From contig CM067069.1 in the NCBI GenBank assembly GCA_033980235.1, positions 35,455,992-35,519,991 on the forward strand: DNA of 64,000 nt, in the 5' to 3' direction. A program made the translations under genes and the position numbers. Positions 40,216 through 55,300 of the stretch are shown in pieces; the stretch's first letter is position 1; every line of letters starts with the position of its first letter. The notes beneath the pieces are model-generated. The model did not search any database and was not told the origin of the DNA. It saw only the letters and a program-made list of their open reading frames with translations. The stretch comes from Diadema setosum. Its lineage: Eukaryota; Echinodermata; Echinoidea; Diadematoida; Diadematidae.

Positions 40216-40370
40216 TCAAGTGGATGGGAAGACGATCTTGTAGACATACTGCCGCACATTGACGTGGAGTTGATCCTTGGTTTCCTTATACATCTCTGCA
40301 GCGAAGGCTTTCATTGTGTCCGAGCCTTTCATCAGAGCTGTGTAGATCGGCAAAGTGTATTTCTGCTTCC
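40216..40370 (-). CDS. RNPEP: RNPEP terminal coding exon with TGA stop
   Basis: 155 bp: two bases completing Gly, 50 codons and TGA. Acceptor CGTCCACAG. Encodes [15 protein letters not shown], conserved in the family near the peptide-carboxylate-binding site, and ends [10 protein letters not shown]. Confidence 0.93.
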
Positions 40371-43300
40371 CTGTGGACGTAATTGAGAAGCATTGAATAC
40401 AAACCCTGGAGAATTTCTTGTAATTGATCTGCATCCTCTACATTCTATTGTAGATAAACATTGTTGCATCTGAAAGGTAATGTAGTCCTCCCCCAAGAAA
40501 CATGAACAGAAAAACAAACCTACATATTTCAGAGAATCAAAAACATATCACATTGCATACATGTACATGTATGTGCAACCTAATTTGATTCGTGGAGGAA
40601 AAAATGGGGCTGTGTAGACAGTACACAGAAGATTATAATATATGACAATAACAATTAATCACACCCAACATGAATTAGTCTCATATATCAAAGATATTGT
40701 TTCTTCAAACAACCCTCCATACCTGATTGAAATAATGATCCACCAAATAGTTTCATTTTTTAACTTAACATGTACACATTATCCTACTTCACATAGATTA
40801 TAATAATTTTTATCTAACCCATTCAAGACTATATGATTCATAGACCTTCCTCTGAAACACTGGCTAAAATAGACTTAAAGTAGTCTTCCACATGATTGTA
40901 CAAATGCTCTCTTAAGACTGAATTTCCATTGTAAAACTACACCATCACAATCTCTTTTGATTTAACATTTGATCGATCATACACATTCTGCCATCTGATA
41001 AGAATTAAAAAAAAAAAAACAACTTTCTAATGAAATGGGTGTTACAAGGAGGAGCCATCTGTGTAGTGAAATGAACGTCTATCTTTATGCAAACCTCTGC
41101 CACACAAGAATTCAGTCACTTAACACTTTTTTTGTCTCATGGTGCTTCATACAATTTTTGTCACACATTCATCACAAGAGTTGCAAAGAGGCTCAGGTCT
41201 CACAGACATTCCTAAGGGTTTAAAGCCCTTCTTGCTCTTATCCAACAGGAAATGACCTTTGACACGATACCTTGGCTGACCAGGAAGGCTTTGACATTTG
41301 GCAAGTCTTCTGCAAGGTCACTTTGAATGGTGACCTGGCACCACCTCAGACGAATCTAGTTAAACACAGAAAACACAAACCAAAGAATGATTTGAAAAGC
41401 TACGAAAGTTTGTTCTTTCTTGTTCAATGGTAATTATCTACATTATATTCTGTAGCAGTGTGGACTGTTTATATCAGAATGTTACACTGTACATTGTGAA
41501 CTGACTCGGTAAAAAAAAATATAGGGATCATCCCATGTCTCTATACATCACTAGTGCATGTGTGAGTGTCACACGACCTCCAGCCAGCCAAATGAGCCTA
41601 TTGAGTCATGCATGCAAACTCTCGCATCAAGTCATACAACATTGTGGTGCAACATTTCTATGACAATTGCACAACTGGTCGTACAACCTCAAGCAAGTGA
41701 ATCAATCGCATCTGGTCGAATATGGATTTTTAGCGTGGTCAAAGTTCAGATGCTACAAGGCACAGCCACCTACATGTTGTAAGATTCATGTGACCACCTG
41801 CAATGACTGCGAGTGCTCACAACATACCAAATGATTGGTCATGCAACACCCTCCCCCCCCCCCCAAAAAAAAAGAATAACAAACAAAGAAACCCAAATCA
41901 AACAAGGAAAAGTAGAAATTACGCGGTGCATAAAATATGTCCCCGCCGGAAGTAGCATTTAGTAGCAAAATGTACAATATCGGTAAAAAAATCAAGGTCA
42001 AAGGTCAAAGAAGTTAAAGGTCAAAATTCTGTGTAGAAGTTTTGAAGCCCTCACCTAGTGCCATCACAAAAAGCAAACGGAATCAAAATCAGGTTAGAAA
42101 TGGCGAAGGAGTAGCATTTTGTAGCCAATGTACAATATAGGTCAAAAATCAAGGTCAAAGGTCAAAGAAGTCAAAGGTCAAAATTCTGTGTAGAAGTTTT
42201 GAAGCCCTCACCTAGTGCCATCACATAAAGAAAACGGAATCAAAATCGGGTTAGAAATGGCAAAGGAGTAGCATTTTGTAGCCAATGTACAATATAGGTC
42301 AAAAATCAAGGTCAAAGGTCAAAGAAGTCAAGGGTGAAAATTCTGTGTAGAAGTTTTGAAGCCCTCACCGAGTGCCATCACATAAAGCAAACAGAAGTGA
42401 AACTGGGTTAGAAATGGCAAAGAAGTAGCATTTTGGAGCAAAATGTTCAATGCAGGTCAAAAATCAAGGTCAAAGGTCAAAGAAGTCAAAGGTCAAAATT
42501 CTGTGTAGAAGTTTTGAAGCCCTCACCTAGTGCAATCACATAAAGCAAACGGAATTGAAATCGGGTTAGAAATGGCGAAGGAGTAGCATTTTGTAGCAAA
42601 ATGTACAATATAGGTAAAAAATCAAGGTCAAAGGTCAAAGAAGTCAAAGGTCAAAATTCTGTGAAGAAGTTTTGAAGCCCTCACCTAGTGCCATCACATA
42701 AAGCAAACAGAATCGAAATCGGGTTAGAAATGGCGAAGGAGTAGCATTTTGTACCCAATGTACAATATAGGTCAAAACTCAAGGTCAAAGGTCAAAGAAG
42801 TCAAAGGTCAAAATTCTGTGTAGAAGTTTTGAAGCCCTCACCTAGTGCCATCACATAAAGCAAACGGAATCGAAATCGGGTTAGAAATGGCAAAGGAATA
42901 GCATTTTGAAGCAAAATGTACAATATAGGTCAAAGGTCAAGGTCAAAGGTCACAACTGAAATTCTGTGTAGAAGTTTCAAAGCTCCCATGTAGTGCTATC
43001 ATATAAAGCAAACAGAATCAAAATTGGCTCATAAATGACAGAGAAGTAGCAAATTGAACATTTTGATCACACACGGACGCACGGACACACGGACGGACAC
43101 ACGGACGGACACACACACGGACACACACACGTACGGAGCCCGTTTCATAGTCCCCTGCTCGAACTCGTTCGGCGGGGACAACAAAATTGCAGTTCCAAAC
43201 TGGTTGCAGACCAATATTGTCAAAGGGGCTGTACTGAGGTGTTCTCAATTGATGTATTGTATTGTCCCCAAATTTCTCACATCCTGCATACTTGACTACA

Positions 43301-46300
43301 TTAAACTTCAAAGAGTTTAAGATTGTTCTTTGATAACCAACATTTGGCAGCTATACCAAACCTTCATGGCGACGATTATGTGTGTGTATGCAATGGAAAG
43401 CAGCCTTTTATTAACCCTAACTAGGCCGGGGGGGGGGCCTCCGAGGCCCCCCCCTCGACGTTCCGCGCAATGTATCGCAATCGCAAAAAGCTATCGCCGC
43501 GACGTTTCATGACTTTTTTCTTTCGAGTCTCCCGCATCTTTTGACACCAAATTTGCGACGCCCGGGCGCGCGGCTCCGAAGTTACGCATAAATTTGTAGA
43601 TGCATGTCAGACCAAAAATTGCTCAAAAACGTGAATTCGTGTACAATTTCAATGCAAACTGTGCTTGCAGGCAAATTTCATAAAGGCATGATTATTTTGG
43701 GGTTTTATTGATTAAAATCAATGAATAACATATTTTCTTGTTCGGAGCGATGTCGCGAACGAATTTCATCGAAAAAACAATGAAAAACATAAAGTCGAAA
43801 AAACAAAGAAATACATAAGAAATTCAAAAAAACAATAAAATACTTAAGAATTTTTCTGATATCACAATTTTTTTTATTACATTTGCTAAGGACACTAAAA
43901 AGAATATTTACACAAAAAATGTGCCTGTTTTGAGCTTTATTTTGTGATTTATACCAAATAGTCTGATTTCATGCATCATTATGCATAAATTAGCATAATT
44001 TAGCATAAATGATAATTTTTTGAAAAATTAACTTTATGGTATTTTAGATTACATCATAGGCAATGTGTGTGCCAATTTTCGTCGCGATCGCGCGGTCGAC
44101 GGCCGAGATCTGGAGGGGGGGCCTGGGAGGCCCCCCCCCCCGGCTCTATCAACTACCTAAATAGCCCGGCCTAGTTAGGGTTAACCATCCAAGCTTTTTT
44201 CAGTGGAAACTAAGTTTGCACATATTGAAGTGAAGTCTTAACCACCTGACAGGATTTACTAAATAGGAATAATCATGGCTGCATTACCATGGCAGAGAGA
44301 GAGAGACACACACAGACAGAAGGAAAGTCAAAGAGGATGGATAGAAAGTGATAACATTACCTCAGCATTGAGAGTGTCTGAAATCTTGGGATATGTCTTG
44401 GTTATCACCCTCAGGGTTTCCTGGGGGAGGGGTGTGTCTGAATCAACCAGTTGATCCAAGAAGTGCAAGATCTGATAAGTCTGCCACTCAGAGATGTCTG
44501 TTGGAACATCATTGTGGTCCTTCTGTACAGAGAGTCAAGACAGAATGATGCAAACATGACTGTGAGTCAAATACGTAAATAAATTAGTTGACCAACTGAT
44601 GATATTGAAGACAAAATAACTTTCATTCCGTATAGACCGATTCAAGCGACTGTTCATGGAAGTGCGCCCTCTTAAGGCGACGCCATAACTGGGGGCCAAC
44701 CAGGCCGGGTCGGCAAGCGCCGTGCGTGCGTGGCAAGGGTGCCAGCGGCAGCCAGTGCTTTTACCACCCGGCCGGCCCGGCGCCAGCCGGCCAGCTACCT
44801 ATCTCTGGAGCTGGCAGCGATCGACGCATGTCTGGATTTGTGACAACTATAGAGTCTACTTTTTTTTTTTTGTTAGCTAATTAATAAAATTAAACAACTT
44901 ATACCGACTGTGAGCGAATGGGTAGATGGCATTACGGCTGTAGCCAAAACTTGAACTTCAAGGTAAATATTGGTACGATCCGTGAGTGTTTGTAGACTCT
45001 ATTTCTTTTGCGATGACCTGGGTACTTGCGTGTATAAGCCCCTTATAGATCTATTCACATTTGTGTAAGAGGATAAAAAAACACCTGGGGAGAACTATGG
45101 ATAGGCGCAGACAGACGTCTAGATAGTGAGCCTAGACTGTTGAGCAGTTTACTGATATAATTAAATACAAATAATGAATCAGAATCTTGAGCTAGATAGA
45201 TATGGCGCTATCAAAGCAACTAATGATATCAGTTAACTTAAACCTTTTTAGGCTTTTGCCTTTTCTCGGACCAGCGGGGTCTAGAGTCTGTCTAACGTTT
45301 TTTTTTAGATCTTGTCTAGAATTCTGGCAACAGTCCAGACTAGATCAAGACCCGTCTAGACCTATTGACTTCTAGAACCTATAGCTACATCCTATATCAT
45401 TTTCGGTTGTCACTAACTTCCGGCAAGTCTAACTAAGTAAAGCAAACTGAAGGCAAATCTAGGCGTTTCTAAGCCGTATAAACTTAAGAAGTTAATTTAC
45501 GTCGCCTGATGTCAACAACCAAACATTCTACTGTTTAAGGTCTATAAGTAACCTTGCATTTAACATCGTGCTAACGCCTAAAATTATAATCTACAAAAGT
45601 GATTTTCAAATCAAACTTTCTTAATATGAATTATGCTTATGAAACGGATGTTTGCCACCATTCATGGCAGTTTAATATCTATAAGTATCACTTTATCAAA
45701 AATTAATTCAAATTCAGAGTTCCAGGCCCAAATTGATTATGGTCAATTTAATGCTGAACGCTTAGTGAAGAAGTAAAAATTTACAATATAAGTTTTTTTA
45801 CACATCTTGAAACATTCATTTGGCTGTAGTGTAGGCTTTAAAATGTTTGTCATATAGTATACTAGTAGCCAGGAAGTGTATTTTAACTTTTGTAAGTATT
45901 GCTCCAAGCATTTAAAAAATATATATTTTATAATTAATTCTCAAAACTGCTTTGATCTGAACCTGTCTTCTAAAATGAACAACTTTATTTTATGAATATG
46001 AATATGCAGTGATTTAGCCTAATTAAATAGAGAATCTATTAGGCATAGGCCAAAGTTTGTTTCAAAAATCTGTGCAATTTTTATACCGCTGTGTTTCACT
46101 TAAGTGACTCATCATCAAAATTTCACATACTGACGTGCAGCTTCCATTTCCGTTTTTTCGCCTGTTATTTGTGCACCCAAACAACTGCACAGTATGTTAG
46201 TGTTTTTTTTTTTTCTGATCCTTTGAAGCTTTCATTTAAGATCGATATGTCTGAATTACTCAATTTGTCCAAAAGAAAGGCATTAAATGCCGCTGAATGA

Positions 46301-49300
46301 CTTTTCCATAGTAAGTAAGTAAAACAATCACAATTTTAGCCCGGCGACCCAGCGGCCGCTGGCGGCGGCGCATGCGGCCGCGCCCGGCTAACTATGCGCG
46401 ATGGGTACGCTGGGCTGCTAGCTGCAAGTCAGTGCGACTCGCTGGGTAGCTAGCTCGCTGGGAGCCCCCCGTTGGCCCCCAGTTATGGCGGCCGTTATAG
46501 CGCCGCTAGCGGCGGTAGGTGAATAGGCCATCGAAATTGAAATGGTCTATAGAACTAAAACCTAATCATAAACAGGCCTGTATTTATTTACAGGTACACC
46601 ATGAAAATATTTTATGTTATGTTTTTAATGATGCAAACATGACTGTGAGTCAAATACGTAAATAAATTAGTTGACCAACTGATGATATTGAAGACAAAAT
46701 AACTTTCATTCCGTATAGATCTAAAACCTAATCATAAACAGGCCTGTATTTATTTACAGGTACACCATGAAAATATTTTATGTCTATAAATTAGCAAAGT
46801 AGTAAGCTGGTAAGAAGAAACATACTAGGAAAAGACATACAATGGAGGTCCTTTGAGTGAGAGAGTGACAACTCATGCACAGAAAATATCCCGCTTCATA
46901 TATTCATCACAAAGAGCAGGATGCATAAGCCGGTGAAGTGGTCCTGCCTCATATCCAAATGGACCCCATGGAAGACCAGATAGTGCAGCTGAATGTTTGC
47001 TTTCCAGCCATCTTCTCAGATGGGAAATAAACCAAACAAATTGGAATGTTGGGTGGTGTGAAAATCTCCCCATCCCCCCATCCCCCCCCCCAGGTTTGAT
47101 CCTCTACATGCCACATTGATTCCCTGTTCATAGCTACATGTATGTGTGTAAAATTTGTGCATAATTGACTCATTGGCAAAGAAAGGATTGTGAAGAATAC
47201 CTTTTCCTCATATGACATCCAATACTCTGCCAGTCTGTCAGCTGGATCCATTAACACTTTCCCCTCAGACAGGTCAGGGAGGTATGGTGGCCAGGATGTC
47301 CCGTTCAGCCAAAGATCAAACTCATATCCAGGCCTGTCATGGAATGTGATCAACAATAAATACACTTTCTCAATGATTTTGAATATATGTTGAAAATGGT
47401 TTATAACATAGTTGCAATAGTTGCAGGGGTATGAGACACAGAACCAAATAAAGATTTGAGTTTGTGAAGATGTAATGAGATGATGATGATCATGATGATG
47501 ATGATGATAAGGCTTATATAAGCTTGTATTATTTCATCATTTTTAACAAGGATTATTGTATTAATATTGTGGAAGATAATTACACCACTGTTGTTATTGT
47601 AATGCAGGAATCATATATGTATTGATATTTGATTGATTGATTAATATTTGACAGTTTATGTGTGATATGATATGTATATTTTGTGTTGCGGTAACGTAAA
47701 CTCCAATATTGTTTTTGTACCCCATGTACGTGTCTTAACCTGCCATTCATTTTGAATGAAACGGTGGACCTGGTTCTTTTGTATACAAGTCATTCTAACA
47801 CTTCCTTGAACTTAAATAAAGTCATGATTAAACAACAATCATTGATTGGTTGACTGTGCAGACTGTATGGTACATGTGTCCTGTCACATTACAAACACAT
47901 TATATTTCTGGCTTTGAAAATGTGATGAGAATACAACCCAGATTACATTCACATTCCCGGGACATATTTGATCATTTATAAAAGAAATTTTAGATTTTGA
48001 TAATACAATGTAATGCAGAATCATGGCGTGGTATTCTTTTCAGTATTTAAATACACCTACACACCACATTCACATTTTTGGGATGTGACACATAATGCAG
48101 AATTGTGGCATGATATATTTTTACAATATTTGAATGGAAATGTTTTTTCCCCCATACATGACTTTCAAGACTTTCTTTACCTAGTCATCTAAAAAAGTAT
48201 AAAATAAATTGAGCTGATATCAACTCTATTGTGTAACATTTTGAAATTTGATAACTCATTCAGAGATGAAATACTAACAGCCCAACATACCCATGGTGAT
48301 GAAATAAAGCTTAGGGCACCTACAAAGTCTCCATACAGAGACAGCCTCACCTCCCTGGTGCAAAATTCAAGGCATATTTGCCATATGGTAAAGAAGGCAA
48401 GCTGTTAATGAGCTACTTGCCAAAGAAACACAATAAGTTTTGAGAGTAGGGTTCAACTGACCTGCAGCTACATCATAAATCTGTATATTTAAAGGGTGTG
48501 TACAGTTCTGGTCGAGGTGAGGATTTAGCTTTTAACGTTTTGTGAGATATTCAGAAACCACCCTATGAGATGTCAAAGAGCATGCAGTTCTAAGGGGTAT
48601 CAAAAGTTTATTTGATGAAAATCGGTTTTGAAATGGCTGAGATATCCAAAAACAAGGTGAAACAAAGAGATCCTAATAAAGTTGTGGCATGTCGCCTTTT
48701 ATTATTAGCACTTTTTTGGATATCTCAGCCATTTGAAAACCAATTTTCATCAAATAAACGTTGAATCCTTCTTAAAATAACATGCTCTTTCATATTTCAT
48801 AAGAGGCTTTTCACTATCTCACTTAGGAATGTTCAAAACATGAATACCCACCTCAACCAGTACTGTACAGTCCCTTTAAGCTGCTGCATTACACAGAGCA
48901 CGTATTTCATGGAAAGAGAAAAGATATTTGAAAAAGAGTGTTACTTACCTCTCTGTAATGTTATCTTTTTCAAGTTCTGGATAGTACTCCAAGAAGGTTT
49001 CTATCAGGTCCTCTGCTACAACACTCTGTCGAGAATGAAGAAATGTTTGATTGTCTTTAAAATTCCAGAAAGCCATTAATATTATGGCAATACTAACCCA
49101 ATTATTAAAAATGTCATTCGCAGACTGATTTTCTACCTCATGTGCACTAAGCTTACAAGTGTGATGTAATCTTAAAGCTATAAATTCTACTTCTTTATCA
49201 ATGTGACAGTCTGGCTCTGTGATTACTAGACATTCCAATGCCCAGGAAATACAAAAACAGAAATATTTCTGCTTGTCCGAAACATTTGAAATGTCACTTA

Positions 49301-52300
49301 AAATATATATTGCTGAATATAAGTTACAATCAAAATAAAGTTTTATCCTGTATTAGAATCTGGAATAACAGTACAGTCATGGGCAACTACAATGTATGAG
49401 GCAAGAAGGCCATGCATTAAGCGAAAAATTACCCTGGAACCCAAGGAATAGTTTGTTGGGATAAGAAACCCTACAGTTTGCTATTGAATACTTTAAAGAG
49501 ATGCCTGCACATCAGATACTGGAACCGATGGGACACAGTATAATATGGGGAGGGGGAGGGGGTAAATATAGGAATCAAAATTACAAAACTCAGGTGGGCA
49601 TGTTAATTGTAGTTTAAAGAACAATGCCAAATGCAGTTCTCATGTTTGTTTGGTTAGCAAGTAAACATAATCTTTAGTTAAAAGCACAATAAAATCAGAG
49701 GATTTCCATTACAATTACCATTAACCCGTTGAGTCCTGAGTATACTTGGGCAAGTGTCTATGCAAAATGCATGTCATAGCAAAATCAGTTCACCCTCAAT
49801 GAGTTATGATAAATCACAAGTTATCATAACTAACCTTGAACTTAAACTTCTGACAGTAGAACTTGAGGAAATCCACAAACTTGGTCTTGCCACCAACAAG
49901 ACTAGCCAGGTAGCTGACGAATGCAAAGCCTTTTTCATACGGAATCTCATTGTATGTGTCTTCAGGGTCCACTCCTTTGTCAATGACAACCCTCAGCTTG
50001 TTGAGGGGATGTCCCTTTAAACAAACAGTAGAGGTACAGTGATGGGATAACTACATCATTTGGGTTTGATATAAATTCAGAGTACAAAATTTTAAACAGA
50101 TGTGCAAACAGAAATTGTGTTATTTGATACTACCCAAACACTTTTGCTGACATCAATACATAGAAAAAACAAATCATAATATTTCATCCCCAAAATTTCT
50201 AGCAACCACACCAGTTTGGTGAACCAAGAAATGTACTGCTGTGCTGTTGGTACCTTTTTATTCTTTTTTTTTTTCTTTTGCCTCATTTGAGGATTTATTC
50301 AGGATTCCATTCAAAATACACAATCAAAATAATATCTTCGCAACGATGTCACATAAAAGTGATGCAAGCACAATGTTTATCGTGCATTAGAGGTTCAACA
50401 ATTCGCTTGGTAACAACTGTTCATTTCTCCGTAGTGTTCTTCTATGTTTCATATAACATTGTATTTCTATTCTCGTTTTAATTTCTCTCATAAACACATA
50501 TTTTAAAGAACAACTTCTTTTATCATTACTGGTTTCATTCCGTTTCAAAATAAGCTTATAAATACTCCAAAATGCTATTGTCAAAAACAAACTATACTGA
50601 CTCTTACACTGTATTTTCAGTAAATGTGAAACATTGATATTTGTTACTGTTACATGGTATACATCTTGTAACAAACTCCTTACGTATGAAAGAAAATTTT
50701 CATTAAGTTTGCATTCAATGAAAGCATGAACAATATCTTCTTTTACGTTGCAGTTCGGGCACAAATCATCATGACTTAAACCCCATTTGAATAGATTACT
50801 TCTCACTGGCAATAAATTATACAACAATTTCAAATTAAATTCTCGTAATTTGTTTTCTTTTATATATTCTAAATTATATCTGAATACACTGGCCCAATCA
50901 GCTTGGAAATGAAACTTGTTCTCCCAATATAAGGAACATGTATTGGTTAACAAGTTTTTTGAAGGTATCAAATTATACAATGTCTTGCTGCTTAGATCCA
51001 TAATGAAAACTACTTTTTTCGAAACACATACACTTGGTATACACAATACTGTTTCTTTTCTGATATAACTATCAAACATTTCCTTACGTATCATGTTATA
51101 CCATACTAATGGTATTGCTTTTTGTAATGTTGCATAATCAAAAATTGCAGTACATTTTCTTCTCTTAAAATTAATTTCTGACATAATGTGTTCAAAAGAC
51201 CGGAAACCATTTATTGTTACTAAATCTCCAAAATAGAGTATGCCACTTTCATACCAATCTTTATAAAACAGCGAATGCTTGTCAAACAATATAAGTTTGT
51301 TATACCAAACAATCTGATTTAAAACATCAGTTGACCCACTGTTTACGCTGTTGATATCTTTCACTGTAGTACAATATCGTATTTGTTCCCATGCCTGTAA
51401 AATTTCTTTATAAAACTTTGGAACTTTCTTATCAATTTCATTAATATTACTCGTGTTGTAATTACAATTCAGCAGCAAAATAATACCCCCTAGCAAATCA
51501 AACCAATAAGAGCACACTATTTTCCGTATATCTCTTGAGTCATTGAGAAAACGACCCAGCCATTTCAACCAAAAACTTAGCAATTGTTTTTGTATATCCA
51601 TCATCTTTATTCCACCTTTGCTGAAATCTTCTGTAATAATACTTCGCTTTATTTTTTCATTTTTTCTTTTCCATATAAACTTAAACACCATATTTTCCAA
51701 AATTTTCAAAAATTTAAACGGTATTGAATCTACCATTATCAGATGAATAACTTGACTAAGGGCTAAGCTTTTTAAAACAATAACTCGTCCAAAGATGGTT
51801 AAACTTCTCTTTGTCCAACTGTCAAGGATTTTTTGCAACTTGAATAATTTTTGCTCCCAATCTAACTCCAAAGCTGCATCATTATTGGGGTGAATATAAT
51901 GTCCCAAATATCTAACTGGTTTACTTGACCACTTCAAATAAAACTTATCTAAATTCCAACGTTCACTCTGTTTACCCAACCAAATCATAAATGTTTTATC
52001 TTTGTTAATCTTTGGACCTGCTACATCTCCAAAAGAATATAACTCTTTTAAAATTTCCTCTAACGATTTTTCATCTTGAACAAAAAACAAGGTATCATCA
52101 GCATATTGTAACAGTTTAAGTTGAAAATCATAGCCTGCTAATTCCATTGGCCAAATACTTCTGTTTTTTCTGATGCTGTTGGCCATGAATTCAGCTGCTA
52201 AAATGAATAATAGTGATGACAGTGGACATCCTTGTCGGACTCCTCTTTCAACTTTAAAACTTTCCGATATCCAACCATTAATCAATACAGAGCTCGATAT

Positions 52301-55300
52301 GTGCGTGTAAAGAGTACGAATCCATTTTCGAAATGATTCGCCAAAATTTAATCTTTCTAAACACAAACTCAAAAATTCTATATCCAAAACATCAAATGCC
52401 TTAGCAAAGTCTGCTAGCATTATTGCTCCGGTTTTACCGCTTTTCATAACATATTCAATGATATCTTTCGTTAACCTTACATTGCAGGCAGCTAAGCGGC
52501 CCTTTATGTATCCTGTCTGAGTGTCATTCACAATACCGCCAATGACCTTTTGTACCCTTGCGGCCAAAACTGCTGCTATTATCTTATAGTCACAGTTGAG
52601 TAAAGTGATAGGTCTCCAGTTTTTCAGCTGTTGACTGTCACCTTTTTTAAATAACAATGTGATGAGACCTTTTCTTTGGGTATTTGACATCATTCCAGAT
52701 AAATAATTTTCATTCAAGGCTTCTACGAGAAACACTTGTATTCTCGGCCAGAACACCTGATAAAACTCTGCAGAAATTCCATCTAGACCGGGTGCCTTAT
52801 CTTTTTGCATTGCAAATACAGCCTTTTTACATTCTTCTTGTGTGAGTAACCCTTCACACATTACCTTATTTTCATCAGAGAGACGTTTGATATTTTGTGA
52901 ACAGGTATAACTTTTCCATACTTTTTCTGGTTTGTGTTTCTTTTTTGTATAATTTTGAATAAAAATCAACAATCTCTTTCAGTATCTTTTCATTTCCTTC
53001 AATAATACGATTATCCTTATCACATTTCAAATGTGTAATTTCTCTTTTCTTTGCATTCATCTTTTCTAAGTTCAAAAAGTACTTCATGCTTTTTTCTCCT
53101 TTCTCAATCCACCTTGTTCGAGCTCGTATACCAGCTCCCTTGGCTTCGTATTTATAAATCTTCTCCAACTTCTCTTTTACATCAGAATAAGAACTTAATA
53201 CCTCTTCATTACACTCATTCACATCAATACATTTTCCAAGTTGAGCTAGTTTTGCTTCTAGTGACAATTTGGAGTCTTTCTTTTCAAGTGCCTTTTTCTT
53301 ACAATATTTCTGTGAGAATTCACGAACTTGAACTTTAAACATTTCCCATCTCATTTGCACAGGCAAACAGTTTGTTGAAAATGAGTCTATAATTTTGAAA
53401 ATTCCATTTTGGTACTCTTTATCAAATAAAATATCATTATTGATTTTCCAATAACCTGGGCCTCTCATGTTTTGTTTAATACACAGTTTGATTGATATTG
53501 CGTTGTGGTCAGACCTAATGGCTGGTCGGATGTCAGTACACATTGTTTTTCCTTTAATATTTTTCGTCACCAGCCAAAAATCTAATCTAGAAGCCCTCTT
53601 CAAAGATACATTCCGCCAGGTGAATTGTTTCAAGTCTTGGTGCATTGATCTCCAAACATCAATCAAAGCATACTTTTTCATTATCTTTGTAAGATTTACA
53701 GGTCTTCTATAATATTTGTTCTTCGATCCTTGCACATCTTTGCTTATATTCAAAATACAGTTCCAATCTCCTCCTAAGATCAATTCACAATCACATGTAT
53801 AATGCTTACGTAATTCAGAGTTCAATCTATGAAAGTAACTCTCTCTGTATTGCCTTTGCGTTGGCGCATACACATTGATTAACATGAGATTAGTTTCTTG
53901 AACTTTTGCTCTGAGTATTAGTAGTTGACCGTTCAAGGTACATTTTACTACAATATTTTGAGCATCAAGTCTATCGTTAAATAAAATTGAAACTCCTCGT
54001 GAATGATTTGATCCATGCGCAAAGAAGCACGGACCCCGCCATTCACTTCTGACAATTGATTCAAAATCACTGCACCAGTATGTCTCTTGAAAAAATACAA
54101 TATCTGCCTTCTGGTGCTTACACCAATGAAAAACTTGACTTCTTTTGTCTTTATTTCTCAAACCTCTTACATTCAAACTGATTATATGACAGTTCGCCAT
54201 TTAGATAAAGGGAAAAGAGAACACAAGTATATTCTTTGTCACTTCACTCATCTCTTCTTTGGTACTTTTTTCGAAGATTTCTGCTTCCGTTTCGTTTGTT
54301 TCACTTTCCTTTCTTTTGTTGCTCGTTTAGGTAGTTCCGGTGACTCAGCGGAGAGTTCAGACAACGCTTCCACACCGTCATCTTCGCTCGATGAATCTTC
54401 GCTCGAAGCTTCCGAGTGTGTGCAAGAGTCGGTCATCTCCGACCGGTCTGCTGCGAGATCAGTGACAGGCTCTGTCGGCGTGGGAGTTGAAATTTCTCCG
54501 TTGGACTTGTCAGCGGACTGTCGCGGTTGTGATGCATTGCGATCCCCGACTAGGTATTGCGTAATCTTGGGCTGAATGTGCGTCTGGTTGTCATGGAGTG
54601 ATTGACGAGCACTCGCTGTATTCGCGGCTTGTCGACCCGATGCGATCAGCTGTTCGATCAGGTGCACTGGTGGTGTAGCAGCAGAGGCTGATGCCGACGG
54701 GGAAGGCGATGGTGCTGGCATCGGTCCATGTTCGCTGGCGTCTCTGGTCGGTGAGGTGGGCGGGGTCTCGAAGGAGCATTCCTGTTGCAGGTGTCCGGGT
54801 TGTTTACATCGTCGACAGACGATGGGGTTGTTGCATTGCGATCGGTGATGCCCTGCATTCAAACAACGTGAGCACATGAGGGTTGCCCTTGCAGGTGGTA
54901 TGATCTGGCCATAGTGGTAGACTTTGGCTTTAAAAATACCAAAGTTCATGTCTCGAGGCAGGGGCTTCGATGGATGCTGTATGTAGACTATCCGGTTGCC
55001 GGTCAGGCAGTCAGTGAGCAGACCATCTACACGGAGACGTTCACGGATGGGGGCACCGAGGACCTTGTGTTTGCATTTTTCCAGTTCATCGGTGATGACA
55101 GTATCGAGAACTGAAAGTGGTATGTCTCTGATGAGGAGACGTAGACTGTTTTCTTTCCCAGCTGTGATGAAAGGGTTTTGGTCATACACTGCGACATTGG
55201 CATTTCTGATGTTCAAGCCATTTGTTATCAGTTTCATTCTTGACTCCCGATTTTCCACGTACAACCTCCATAGACCACAAATTCTCTGTATCCCTTTAAT

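Noticed and set aside
41950..43070. CRISPR-like regular repeats
   Set aside because: Units are contiguous 157-bp tandem repeats without unique spacers, in a eukaryotic intron.
48945..49238. 97-codon minus ORF as an independent gene
   Set aside because: Only its last 25 codons are real, as an RNPEP exon; the rest is intron read-through.
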